Positions 28,563 through 36,299 of a DNA stretch of 36,299 bases are shown here, in pieces. A program made the position numbers and the translations under genes. The notes below the pieces were generated by a model. That model saw only the letters and a program-made list of their open reading frames with translations. It did no database searches and was not told where the DNA came from. The stretch comes from a virus. The DNA is taken from positions 1 through 36,299 of the IMG/VR virus record IMGVR_UViG_3300042480_000715; one strand, written 5' to 3'. Numbering within the stretch: the first letter of the stretch is position 1; the number at the start of each line of letters is the position of its first letter.

Positions 28563-29329
28563 TGTCTTTAATCGCCAAGTTTAGATCCTTCAGGCCCTGG
28601 TTAGATAAAGAAAACATTTCTACACCAGTCCCAACACAAAAAGAAATGCCAGATTGGTATAAAGACGCAGACAGATTTGCTAAAATGCCAAACGGAGAAT
28701 ACTACAAAGCACCAAAAGAGGTTTGTCCATTTCCTAAAGAAGGCACAACAGATGATTATGGGAAGATACCTACATGGAAAGCATGTCCTGCAATTATGGA
28801 TGCGTTTGCAACTGGATATGTATTTAAAACTCCTTGTGACCTAACATTTGCTAAAAATTCTCAGGGTATAATTAATGTCACAATTGATGACCCCAAGTAT
28901 AAAGACTTTTGTACACAAAGACCACCAATGCCACAGTTCGAACATCCTAAAGGGTATTACCAATACCATTTTGCATGGAGTTCACCATGGGGTCTAGAGT
29001 TACCAGAAGGATATAGCGCATTATTTATGACACCAATGAATAGGTTTGATCTTCCGTTTATGAACACAACTGGAGTTGTAGACTCTGACAAAGTTCATCT
29101 TCTTGGAAGTTTCCCATTTTTTATAGCAGAAGGCTGGGAAGGAACGCTTCCTGCTGGAACCCCATACATGCAGGTACTTCCATTTAAAAGAGAAAACTGG
29201 GAACACGAGATAGAGATTTTAGGACAGTCTGAGATATATGGTAAAATGGTAGATAACGCAAAATTCTATCGGCAACCTGATGGAGGAGTGTACATTAAAA
29301 AAGTTTGGTCCCGCAGAGAATATAAATAA
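28562..29329 (+). CDS. Cupin-like phage protein of unknown function
   Basis: 255 residues, GTG start overlapping the previous TAG. KEMPDWYKDADRFAKMPNGE, CPAIMDAFATGYVFKTPCDL and LPAGTPYMQVLPFKRENWEH resemble conserved proteins in marine and freshwater phages. The PAGTP motif and beta-rich C-terminus also occur in the DUF6065-like 30023 product. Such proteins often accompany 2OG oxygenases; function unknown. A strand-rich jelly-roll is inferred. Confidence 0.6.
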   Translation: MSLIAKFRSFRPWLDKENISTPVPTQKEMPDWYKDADRFAKMPNGEYYKAPKEVCPFPKEGTTDDYGKIPTWKACPAIMDAFATGYVFKTPCDLTFAKNSQGIINVTIDDPKYKDFCTQRPPMPQFEHPKGYYQYHFAWSSPWGLELPEGYSALFMTPMNRFDLPFMNTTGVVDSDKVHLLGSFPFFIAEGWEGTLPAGTPYMQVLPFKRENWEHEIEILGQSEIYGKMVDNAKFYRQPDGGVYIKKVWSRREYK

Positions 29330-29339
29330 GGAGAATACA

Positions 29340-30023
29340 ATGCAGACATGGACAGAAAAAGAAGATCTTGGCAATGGAATTATTTGCTATAGAGGCGTAA
29401 TTAAAAAAGAGTTTGATGTAATAAACAGACTTGAGGCCAATCTAGGATCAGTTGCTGGATATGGAGAGTTGTCAGCAGAAGGAAAAAGATACCACTGGAT
29501 GCCAGCATACGTAGGATATCAACAACTTATGCCAGACTATAGGGACTGCGTTGACTTTAAGTTTAAGAAAACAGATATAGAATTAGATAAAAGCCAAGAC
29601 TCACTAAATCTTCAAGCATTATGGCAAGACATCTATGACGCACAGTTTGCAGCAGTAGAAGATTACAGAAGAGACTACAACATCATGCCACTTAAATATT
29701 GGGAGGCATTTAATTTTATTAAGTATGGCCCAGGCCAACACTTTAAAGAGCATCACGATCATGGATATTCTTACAACTGCACTCTTTCTTTGGTCGCATA
29801 TGTAAATGATGATTATGATGGTGGAGAACTATTCTTTAGATTGCAGGGTTTAAATATTAAGCCAAAGGCTGGGGATCTTTATGTATTCCCATCTAACTTT
29901 ATGTACCCTCATCAAGCAATGCCAGTACACTCTGGTACAAAGTATTCAATCGTTACTATGCTAGATTACAGCAAAAAGTATCATACACCAGACATGTATG
30001 ATTCAAAATGGGATCAAGAGTAA
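29340..30023 (+). CDS. 2OG/Fe(II) oxygenase, prolyl-hydroxylase-like (no. 4)
   Basis: 227 residues from the ATG at 29340 (AAGGAG upstream); the ORF extension is rejected. H138-H-D140, H191 and K201. Core block AYVNDDYDGGELFFRLQG and NIKPKAGDLYVFPS. Paralogue of no. 3, probably by duplication with the cupin-like gene inserted between. Lys in the 2OG site again fits P4H-type chemistry. Confidence 0.88.
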   Translation: MQTWTEKEDLGNGIICYRGVIKKEFDVINRLEANLGSVAGYGELSAEGKRYHWMPAYVGYQQLMPDYRDCVDFKFKKTDIELDKSQDSLNLQALWQDIYDAQFAAVEDYRRDYNIMPLKYWEAFNFIKYGPGQHFKEHHDHGYSYNCTLSLVAYVNDDYDGGELFFRLQGLNIKPKAGDLYVFPSNFMYPHQAMPVHSGTKYSIVTMLDYSKKYHTPDMYDSKWDQE

Positions 30024-30739
30024 TGCTAAATATTTCAGTAGAAAAAATGCAAGGTAGTAACTTTGAGATTAGTCCAATGTCAATTAAAAGAGATTGGATG
30101 GACGAAACCTCAGACAATCATGCATATAGATGTTTTCCAGTAACACAGGCAAATGTCATTGGATGGAACCTTTCTTGCACAGAAGATATTGAGTTTGAGT
30201 GGGACGGAATAACTGATCAAACAGATCAACATGTAACAATATTTAGTCCGACAGGCTCTTATGCTGGAAGAGGACAGGCCTCCATAAGTTTAAACACTAG
30301 TTTGGTTTTTAGAACAGATCCCAACATTAGCATTTGGACAATTAATCCAGTAAATTATTTTAGCGAAGACTTTGAAACTTTGTCTAACTTAGTTAGCACA
30401 TCTTTTTATCCTAATCCACTTCCATTAGCAATTAAAGCAAGAAAAGCAAATCAAAGAGTGGTCATAAAAGCAGGAACTCCAATAGCAACTATTATTCCGA
30501 TATCTCTAACAAATCTAAATAACACAACCATAGAACTTGTTGAGTATAAGGATGAAGACAGATCAAAAGAAAATGCAAATAGGGCCTATGGTGAAGCAGC
30601 ACAAGAAGTTAATAAATCTGGACAATGGACAGACTGGTATAGAGATGCTGTTAATGAAAAGGGAGAAAGTCTAGGCTCTCATGAAGTAAAAGCATTAAAA
30701 CTTTCAGTTAAAAATAATATGAATGGTGATACAATATGA
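30023..30739 (+). CDS. DUF6065-like protein
   Basis: 238 residues from the ATG overlapping the upstream TAA; an in-gene ATG at 30008 is less likely. HAYRCFPVTQANVIGWNLSC is the DUF6065 hallmark (Cys-Pro, Ala-Asn, Gly-Trp), and KAGTPIATIIPISL recalls the 28562 product. Beta-rich. Function unknown; in this phage it stands between two hydroxylase genes and overlaps the next by ATGA. Confidence 0.6.
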   Translation: MLNISVEKMQGSNFEISPMSIKRDWMDETSDNHAYRCFPVTQANVIGWNLSCTEDIEFEWDGITDQTDQHVTIFSPTGSYAGRGQASISLNTSLVFRTDPNISIWTINPVNYFSEDFETLSNLVSTSFYPNPLPLAIKARKANQRVVIKAGTPIATIIPISLTNLNNTTIELVEYKDEDRSKENANRAYGEAAQEVNKSGQWTDWYRDAVNEKGESLGSHEVKALKLSVKNNMNGDTI

Positions 30740-31410
30740 ACATGGACGAATATAAGGTAGTACAAAGAAAGCCATCAATCACACCCTCTGGCTGGTTCGG
30801 TGATGGCAAAGAAATGATCGTTGAGTTAGAAAACTTTATGACAGAACAAGAAATAGAGTTTTTAGAAAAGGCTGCAAAGTCATTGACGATTTGGGATGTT
30901 ACTGAAAGCCATGTAAATGAAAATGGAACAGTCGTTTATGATTCAGACTACTGGAAAGATAGGGTTGCAACTAGTCCTACATTAGATAAAAACGATCCAT
31001 CAATTGCACCAATAATTGCAGGACTGTTTGAAAGACTAAAGCCAATCGTCGAAGAGTTTTATAAGGTAAAGGTTACTCCTACTGGAACAACTATCGTTAG
31101 ATGGCTTCCAGGGCAGTTTCAGAAGCCTCACGCAGACAAAGAACTGCATGAAGGTCCAGATGCAGGACTTCCAAATGATTTTCCAAATTACGACCTTTCA
31201 AGCCTTTTCTATTTAAACGAAGACTATGAAGGCGGAGAGTTATACTTTCCAAATCAGGGTGTTCAGTTTAAGCCAAAGAAGGGTGCTGCTTATTTTTTCC
31301 CAGGGGATATGAATTATATTCACGGAGTAACAGAAATTAAGAGTGGTATTAGATACACCTGTCCATTCTTTTGGGAAATTACAGAGCATACAGGAGACAG
31401 AAAGCCATGA
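30736..31410 (+). CDS. 2OG/Fe(II) oxygenase, prolyl-hydroxylase-like (no. 5)
   Basis: 224 residues. H132-A-D134, H196 and R206. Core block FYLNEDYEGGELYFPNQG and FKPKKGAAYFFPGD. Like several others in this cluster it is joined to both neighbours by ATGA overlaps. R at the 2OG position separates it from nos. 3, 4, 6 and 9. Confidence 0.88.
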   Translation: MNMDEYKVVQRKPSITPSGWFGDGKEMIVELENFMTEQEIEFLEKAAKSLTIWDVTESHVNENGTVVYDSDYWKDRVATSPTLDKNDPSIAPIIAGLFERLKPIVEEFYKVKVTPTGTTIVRWLPGQFQKPHADKELHEGPDAGLPNDFPNYDLSSLFYLNEDYEGGELYFPNQGVQFKPKKGAAYFFPGDMNYIHGVTEIKSGIRYTCPFFWEITEHTGDRKP

Positions 31411-32279
31411 CAGAGCCTCTCAATGTAATTGAAGTATACCCAAAGATTTTTGTATATAAAGGTCTTTTTAAAGACATTCATAAGACCTATAGTCTTTTGA
31501 AGGAGTCACAAGGAGAAGAAGATGGACTATTTAGTCCATGGTCACCATGGTCAAGGTTTGGCGAATACATTAATCCAATTTTTAGAACATATCATGATAA
31601 TTTAAAAATAGATCATGTTGAAAAAGTAGCAACCTCAACAGAAAAACAAGAAGAGCACAAGCAAGTTCTTTTAGAAATTCTTAATAATTTTATGATAGCA
31701 ACAAAAGACTATATTGCAAAGAACAATGTTGATTTTGATGAAAACAGACTTATCCCAGACATCAAAGATGAAAGAGGGAACGATGTTAAGGAGTGGGAAT
31801 ACACAGGACCATCTATAGCAAGATATAAGATAGACATTGAAGACCCACTAGCAATGACATACCACACAGACTATATAAGAGAGCCAATAGTAAGCCCAGG
31901 ACATAAGTTTGCAATTACTGCTTTAACATACTTTAACGATGACTATGAGGGTGGAGAAATTGACTTTATAGCAAATGGTGAGGCATATATGTATAAGCCA
32001 GAGGCTGGAGATCTTCTTGTTTTCCCATCAGGACATCCAGAATTTTTGATGTCTGAAGAGTCTATCTATCTTCATGGAGTTATGCCTGTAAATCACAATT
32101 CGAAGTACCTTTCAAGAATGTACTGGACAAAGTACTCTGTCGGTGCCCCAGAGTGGTTTGAAAATGAAGAAAAGTTTGGTAAAGAAAAGTGGCAAGAAAT
32201 GCAACAAGATATTATGCAAAAGTTTAGAGATGACAATCCAAACAGAAATAATGCTGACAAAGAAAGAAGGATAAAATGA
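31407..32279 (+). CDS. 2OG/Fe(II) oxygenase, prolyl-hydroxylase-like (no. 6)
   Basis: 290 residues from the ATG at 31407 (ATGA overlap). The longest of the set. H153-T-D155, H223 and K233. Core block TYFNDDYEGGEIDFIANG and YKPEAGDLLVFPSG. Extra N-terminal helical region and a charged C-terminal tail (about 50 residues). Substrate specificity may differ from its neighbours. Confidence 0.87.
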   Translation: MTEPLNVIEVYPKIFVYKGLFKDIHKTYSLLKESQGEEDGLFSPWSPWSRFGEYINPIFRTYHDNLKIDHVEKVATSTEKQEEHKQVLLEILNNFMIATKDYIAKNNVDFDENRLIPDIKDERGNDVKEWEYTGPSIARYKIDIEDPLAMTYHTDYIREPIVSPGHKFAITALTYFNDDYEGGEIDFIANGEAYMYKPEAGDLLVFPSGHPEFLMSEESIYLHGVMPVNHNSKYLSRMYWTKYSVGAPEWFENEEKFGKEKWQEMQQDIMQKFRDDNPNRNNADKERRIK

Positions 32280-33022
32280 ACCTAGATAACAAAAAAAGAA
32301 TAACAAAGGATATTGTTGTTTATGAAAACTTTATTGATGCAGACACTGCTGCTAAACTTGTAAAGGTTTTAGATAAGCATGCAGAACTTGGATTAATTAC
32401 ATGGATGCCAATATCATTCTATGAGTCTTATTCTTCAGTATTGCCACAAGACAATGATGAGCATGTAGAGAATGAGAAACTGCCAAGCGATATATTCTCA
32501 CAAATTAAGCAAGGAATTATTGATGCTGTTGCAAGTGTTCACGATCTTGATCCAAAAATAATTTCTCAAATTGGGTACCACACACAGAAGTGGGAACCAG
32601 GAGCCTATGCAAGAAAGCATTCTGACAACACAGACGAGCATGGCCACTCTGGTGCTTTTACAAGAAGTAGATATGCAGCATTTTTATATTTGAACGATGA
32701 CTTCGAAGGTGGCATGTTGCAGTTCCCAGATCAAGAGATAAGCCTTCAACCTAAAGTTGGAATGCTTGCTGCATTTGACGGGGGATTTAACAATATGCAC
32801 GAAGTAACTCTTATAACCAGTGGGGTTAGATATACCATCGGCTCATTCTGGGATGATAGAGAAGAGTCTGATTACCCTCAAGAACTAAGAGATGCCTGGG
32901 CTGCAGAAATGAAAGAGACCAGAGCAAAGCAAGAAATTGAAAGAGCAGAATGGCAAGAGTTGCTAAAGCAGGGATGGAAACTTGATGCTGACGGAAACAA
33001 GTATAAGGTTGAGGATCTATAA
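32276..33022 (+). CDS. 2OG/Fe(II) oxygenase, prolyl-hydroxylase-like (no. 7)
   Basis: 248 residues. H115-S-D117, H175 and R185. Core block LYLNDDFEGGMLQFPDQE. The segment after HxD is His-rich (NTDEHGHSG). The last 50 residues form a charged helix (EMKETRAKQEIERAEWQELL) absent from most of the set, perhaps a docking arm. The next gene starts directly at its stop codon. Confidence 0.87.
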   Translation: MNLDNKKRITKDIVVYENFIDADTAAKLVKVLDKHAELGLITWMPISFYESYSSVLPQDNDEHVENEKLPSDIFSQIKQGIIDAVASVHDLDPKIISQIGYHTQKWEPGAYARKHSDNTDEHGHSGAFTRSRYAAFLYLNDDFEGGMLQFPDQEISLQPKVGMLAAFDGGFNNMHEVTLITSGVRYTIGSFWDDREESDYPQELRDAWAAEMKETRAKQEIERAEWQELLKQGWKLDADGNKYKVEDL

Positions 33023-33685
33023 ATGGAAGTATTTTTAAAAAAAGAGTTTGACGATGCTGGCTATAGTACTGAAGTCTTTCATGATCATGTTTTGTTTGTA
33101 AAAGATTTTTTGCAACCAGAAGAACTAGAAACTATTTTAGAAATAATTGATACCACCCCTAACGAAGACTGGGCTATAGAGTATACAAAAAATCTTGCTA
33201 GATTCTGTATGGAAAAGTTTGGCAGAGATGATGTAGATAACCTGGTCGCAGAAGGTAAATTTGAAATTACCCAAGGCTGGGAAGATAAGAATCTAAATAT
33301 TACAACTAAACAAATAAGCACAACTCTTCAAGGTAGACTGGGGAAACTACTAGAACTAGCAGACCCATCTTTAGAACTTGCTGGATTTGGAACACTTCAA
33401 AGAATGCAGGCTGGTGTTGAGTTAAAGGCTCATACAGACCAACACACAGATCCATCCATTAGATATGCTGCTATACTATACATTAATGATGACTATAAGG
33501 ATGGAACTTTGTTCTTTAAGAATAAGGAAGATTCAGACTTAAGGCCAAAACCAGGAACATTGCTTATTTTCCCAGGAAACGAAGAATATGAGCATGGAGT
33601 AAGGTTTGTAGGAGAAGGACCCATAAGATATGTTACCGTAGGATTTATGAAAGTAACAGGTTTTTATGAGAAAAATAAATACTAA
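33023..33685 (+). CDS. 2OG/Fe(II) oxygenase, prolyl-hydroxylase-like (no. 8)
   Basis: 220 residues. H137-T-D139, H191 and R202. Core block LYINDDYKDGTLFFKNKE, with the usual GGE changed to DGT, and RPKPGTLLIFPGNEEYEHG. TAAATG junction with the previous gene. The altered loop may change the substrate pocket. Confidence 0.86.
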   Translation: MEVFLKKEFDDAGYSTEVFHDHVLFVKDFLQPEELETILEIIDTTPNEDWAIEYTKNLARFCMEKFGRDDVDNLVAEGKFEITQGWEDKNLNITTKQISTTLQGRLGKLLELADPSLELAGFGTLQRMQAGVELKAHTDQHTDPSIRYAAILYINDDYKDGTLFFKNKEDSDLRPKPGTLLIFPGNEEYEHGVRFVGEGPIRYVTVGFMKVTGFYEKNKY

Positions 33686-33696
33686 GGAGATATAAA

Positions 33697-34326
33697 ATGG
33701 ACAGAGAAATACTTGAAGAAAAGGTTTATTATTACACAAACGTAATAGAAGACCCTAAGAAACTTGTTGATGCAATTGAGAACGACAACAAGGATGAATG
33801 GGGCGAGTGGATGGCATGTAGTGGCCAGCACTATGTCTATGGAACAGATAAAACTATTGCATTAACTGCAGAGGCTGATGAAAAAGATAAGTACATCTAC
33901 AATACTTTACAAAAGGCGTTTGATGATGTTGCAAGAGATTACGCAAAGGCTCAAGGTATCACGGATGAACCAAAACTGTTTCCTCAGTATCCAATCAAGA
34001 AGTATCAGGCAGGAACATACATGGGTGCTCACTTTGATCAGCAAGAGGGAGATGAGAGACTAAAGGTTTCTTTCGTAATGTATCTTAACGATGATTATGA
34101 AGGCGGAGAACTATCTTTCACTATTGCTTCCCCAGACGGTGTTTTGCAACACTCAAGCCCAGAAGCAGATTTTGAAGAAGCAAAGCACAATGGAAACTAT
34201 ACTTTTGCTATTAAGCCAAAGGCTGGAAGCATTATTGTATTCCCACCATCACCACCATATCATCACACTGCCCACCTAGTTAAAAGCGGTGAAAAGATTA
34301 TGGTTCCTCAACACTGGATTCACTAG
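33697..34326 (+). CDS. 2OG/Fe(II) oxygenase, prolyl-hydroxylase-like (no. 9)
   Basis: 209 residues with AAGGAG ribosome-binding site. H112-F-D114, distal H193 (YHHTAH) and K200. Core block MYLNDDYEGGELSF; an insertion of about 25 residues (VLQHSSPEADFEEAKHNG) precedes AIKPKAGSIIVFPP. Fourth member with Lys in the 2OG site. Last oxygenase of the run. Confidence 0.86.
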   Translation: MDREILEEKVYYYTNVIEDPKKLVDAIENDNKDEWGEWMACSGQHYVYGTDKTIALTAEADEKDKYIYNTLQKAFDDVARDYAKAQGITDEPKLFPQYPIKKYQAGTYMGAHFDQQEGDERLKVSFVMYLNDDYEGGELSFTIASPDGVLQHSSPEADFEEAKHNGNYTFAIKPKAGSIIVFPPSPPYHHTAHLVKSGEKIMVPQHWIH

Positions 34327-34327
34327 T

Positions 34328-34921
34328 ATGACTCAGGGGTATCAAAATTTTAGTGATCAAGAACAGTTTGTTTTAAATTTACTTGATAACAAAAAAGAGG
34401 GATACTATGTTGAGTTAGGTGCTGCTCATTCAAAAAATGGAAGCAATACTTACAGACTTGAGAATGAGTTTGACTGGAAGGGCGTTTCTTTTGAAATTGT
34501 TCCAGAACTACATAAAGAGGTATCTGAAAATAGGAAAAATCCTTGTATTCTTGGGGATGCCACAAAGTTTGATTATATAAAATACTTTGAGGAAAACAAT
34601 TTTCCAAATCAAATAGACTATCTTCAGGTAGACATTGATGCTGGATATCAAACAGACGGACGACCTGCTGGAAATCACTATACAACTCTACACGGACTAA
34701 TTGCCGTGCCACTAAATAAGTATAGGTTTACAGTTATCACTTTTGAGCACGACTCAAACATGTACTGGAGAAATACAGCGATGCGTGATGCACAAAGAGA
34801 AATCCTTGACTCATTGGGCTATTCTTTAGTTGTTAGGCAAATACATGAAGACTGGTGGGTAGATCCAACAGCAATTGGCTTAGAAAAATATAGAGAGTAC
34901 TTTAAATGGGACACACTATAA
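34328..34921 (+). CDS. FkbM-like SAM-dependent methyltransferase
   Basis: 197 residues from the ATG at 34328, right after the previous stop; weak ribosome-binding site. GYYVELGAAHSKNGSNT (residues 26-42) is a SAM-binding glycine-rich loop, followed by FEIVPELHKEV, GDATKFD and YLQVDIDAG, as in FkbM-type enzymes that methylate sugars or small molecules. It could cap glycans made by the cluster. Exact acceptor unknown. Overlaps the SDR gene. Confidence 0.6.
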   Translation: MTQGYQNFSDQEQFVLNLLDNKKEGYYVELGAAHSKNGSNTYRLENEFDWKGVSFEIVPELHKEVSENRKNPCILGDATKFDYIKYFEENNFPNQIDYLQVDIDAGYQTDGRPAGNHYTTLHGLIAVPLNKYRFTVITFEHDSNMYWRNTAMRDAQREILDSLGYSLVVRQIHEDWWVDPTAIGLEKYREYFKWDTL

Positions 34922-35586
34922 ATAATAAAACAGCAATTGTCACAGGAGCAAGCAAAGGTGTTGGTTATGCAACAGTAAAACTTTTATCTGAAAACGGCTA
35001 TAGAGTTATTGCTGTTTCAAGAGATCTTTCTAAAGTTTCAGACTTAGTTGGGGACAATGTAGAAGTTTATCAAATGGATATCACAAATGCCAACGAACTA
35101 AAAAAGTTTTATGATCAATATAAAGACATAACTCTAGATCTGCTGGTAAACAATGCAGGAGGAGGTGCTGGACCAACCAGCATTATTAATGAAACAATGG
35201 ATAACTTTAGAAGAGCCTATGATATAAATGTCTCTGGCCCAATGTATCTTTCTCAACTTTTTGTTCCATGTATGAAAAAGTCAGAGTCCGCAACAATAAT
35301 TTTTGTTAGTTCTCTTGGTGGAAAGTATCCATACAGATCTGGAGGAAATTACACAAATGCTAAAAGAGGAATGATGGCTCTTGTAGATACCATGAGACTA
35401 GAATTTCCAGAGTACGGTATTAAAGTTACTGAAATTTGTCCAGGTACAATTGACACACAAGAAGAAAAAAGAGAGATTGCAATAACTGCTGAAGATATGG
35501 CTGAGTCTATAAGATGGGTAGCAAGTTTACCTAAACATGTTAACATAAATCATATAGAGATAAATCACATACTTAGTGGTAAATAA
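34906..35586 (+). CDS. Short-chain dehydrogenase/reductase
   Basis: 226 residues. Classical SDR: TGASKGVG (13-20), NNAG (82-85), S136, Y149-x3-K153. Reads 16 nt into the upstream gene. Probably NAD(P)-dependent oxidation or reduction of a sugar or lipid alcohol; in this setting a nucleotide-sugar-related role is inferred. Followed by an intrinsic terminator. Confidence 0.82.
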   Translation: MGHTINNKTAIVTGASKGVGYATVKLLSENGYRVIAVSRDLSKVSDLVGDNVEVYQMDITNANELKKFYDQYKDITLDLLVNNAGGGAGPTSIINETMDNFRRAYDINVSGPMYLSQLFVPCMKKSESATIIFVSSLGGKYPYRSGGNYTNAKRGMMALVDTMRLEFPEYGIKVTEICPGTIDTQEEKREIAITAEDMAESIRWVASLPKHVNINHIEINHILSGK

Positions 35587-35591
35587 TTACT

Positions 35592-35631
35592 AACTCTCAA
35601 CCTCTTATTTAGGGGAGAGTTTTGCTTTTTT
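35592..35631 (+). terminator. Intrinsic terminator
   Basis: AACTCTC (35592-35598) pairs with GAGAGTT (35615-35621), inner CTC/GGG region, then TTTGCTTTTTT. Closes the hydroxylase cluster. Confidence 0.8.
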
Positions 35632-35685
35632 GAAAACTCTGCTATACTTAACACTTAATCCGTTTTTGAAAGGACGATACATATT
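35632..35685 (+). promoter_or_regulatory. Promoter of the ribonucleotide reductase gene
   Basis: TATACT near 35643, then a leader with AAAGGACGA before the ATG at 35686. Confidence 0.5.
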
Positions 35686-36299
35686 ATGTCAGATTTTTTT
35701 AGTTTTAAACTTCCAGAGGACTTCGTAGAAAAGTACAAGAGCCAAGAAAGCCCATTTGGGTTTAAGGATGCAGCAGAAAACTCACTTGGAGAAATTACTT
35801 TTATTCGTACATATTCTCGAATGAAGGAAGATGGAACTAAGGAAAGATGGCATGAAGTTTGTCGTCGAGTAATCGAGGGTATGTATTCAGTACAAAAGAA
35901 TCATGCCAAAGAAAACCGTTTGCCATGGAATGACTACAAGGCTCAGAAGTCAGCACAAGAAGCATTCCAAAGAATGTTTGAACTAAAGTGGACACCACCA
36001 GGGCGAGGCATGTGGGCATTTGGAACTCCTATGACTATGGAGAAGAAGAACTCGGCAGCACTACAAAACTGTGCAATGGTATCTACAAAGGACCTTGACA
36101 AAAATGATCCAGGAGCACTATTTGCTTGGGTTATGGATGCTCTGATGCTTGGCATTGGTGTAGGGTTTGATACAGTGGGACAGGATAAGAATTTTTCAAT
36201 CTATGCCCCAACAGAACCAGAACAGGTGTTCGAAATTCCAGACACTCGTGAAGGTTGGGTAGAGTCAGTCAGACTTCTAATCAACTCATATTTGAGAGC
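35686..36299 (+). CDS. nrdJ: AdoCbl-dependent (class II) ribonucleotide reductase, partial
   Basis: First 204 residues; the gene runs off the window. FQRMFELKWTPPGRGMWAFG (94-113) and LQNCAMVS with C129 match the N-terminus of monomeric ribonucleoside-triphosphate reductases of the Lactobacillus type, where this Cys is one of the redox-active pair. It uses adenosylcobalamin to make deoxyribonucleotides, so it does not need oxygen. It has its own promoter and ribosome-binding site. Common in phages of soil and freshwater actinobacteria and cyanobacteria. Confidence 0.85.
   Translation, partial: MSDFFSFKLPEDFVEKYKSQESPFGFKDAAENSLGEITFIRTYSRMKEDGTKERWHEVCRRVIEGMYSVQKNHAKENRLPWNDYKAQKSAQEAFQRMFELKWTPPGRGMWAFGTPMTMEKKNSAALQNCAMVSTKDLDKNDPGALFAWVMDALMLGIGVGFDTVGQDKNFSIYAPTEPEQVFEIPDTREGWVESVRLLINSYLR

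Noticed and set aside
1-36299. tRNA, rRNA, integrase, transposase or attachment site
   Set aside because: No cloverleaf, rRNA-like stretch or recombinase motif was recognised by eye.

Overview
This window looks like part of a large, AT-rich tailed-phage genome. Tiny overlapping genes, a gp88-family protein, an extended set of tail-fibre genes and the start of a class II ribonucleotide reductase all fit a Caudoviricetes phage. The host is probably a low-GC actinobacterium, perhaps a freshwater Nanopelagicales (acI) type. That is inference from three things: at least nine genes start 6-7 nt after a -10 box (leaderless, a common actinobacterial habit), a gp88 homologue is present, and one secreted protein ends in a Cys/Lys/Trp module that I associate with such hosts. 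No tRNA, rRNA, integrase, transposase or CRISPR array was seen.

Layout. 1-7,480 is a leftward (minus-strand) early-type arm of small, mostly unknown genes. Many overlap as TAATG or ATGA, several are zinc-ribbon or one-helix micro-proteins, and there is one secreted Ala/Lys/Glu-rich protein. The gaps are rich in repeated regulatory DNA: sigma70-like promoters, CRP/GlxR-like palindromes (TGTGA-N6-TCACA), GGGGCGCC elements, DnaA boxes, and a 24-nt hairpin family found just after stop codons. 7,480-8,980 is a divergent control region and a short rightward operon of micro-proteins closed by a terminator. 9,084-11,223 holds two Cys-rich micro-genes, a third small gene, then a leftward block with a 2-oxoglutarate (2OG)/Fe(II) oxygenase and a DHH-like phosphoesterase gene that appears frameshifted.

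11,253-27,775 is the rightward late region: a holin-like protein, collagen-like and chitin-binding-like fibre proteins, a 719-residue Pro-Thr repeat protein, long coiled fibres, an Mtd-N-type adhesin, and a fibronectin-III protein with a Phe-Phe-Pro repeat. The Pro-Thr and Phe-Phe-Pro proteins end in nearly the same Cys-rich module. Between them (16,620-20,159) lies an operon of a DUF6171-like protein, a 2OG oxygenase, a radical SAM/SPASM enzyme, a GlcNAc-transferase-like protein (family of the Skp1 hydroxyproline GlcNAc-transferase) and a GalE-like epimerase. A leftward lysin follows. 27,849-35,586 is a run of seven more 2OG oxygenases with two DUF6065/cupin-like proteins, an FkbM-like methyltransferase and an SDR. 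The window ends inside an AdoCbl-dependent ribonucleotide reductase gene.

Main proposal (inference): the nine prolyl-hydroxylase-like enzymes, the glycosyltransferase, the epimerase and the radical SAM enzyme form a phage-encoded system that hydroxylates and then glycosylates the phage's own proline-rich fibres.
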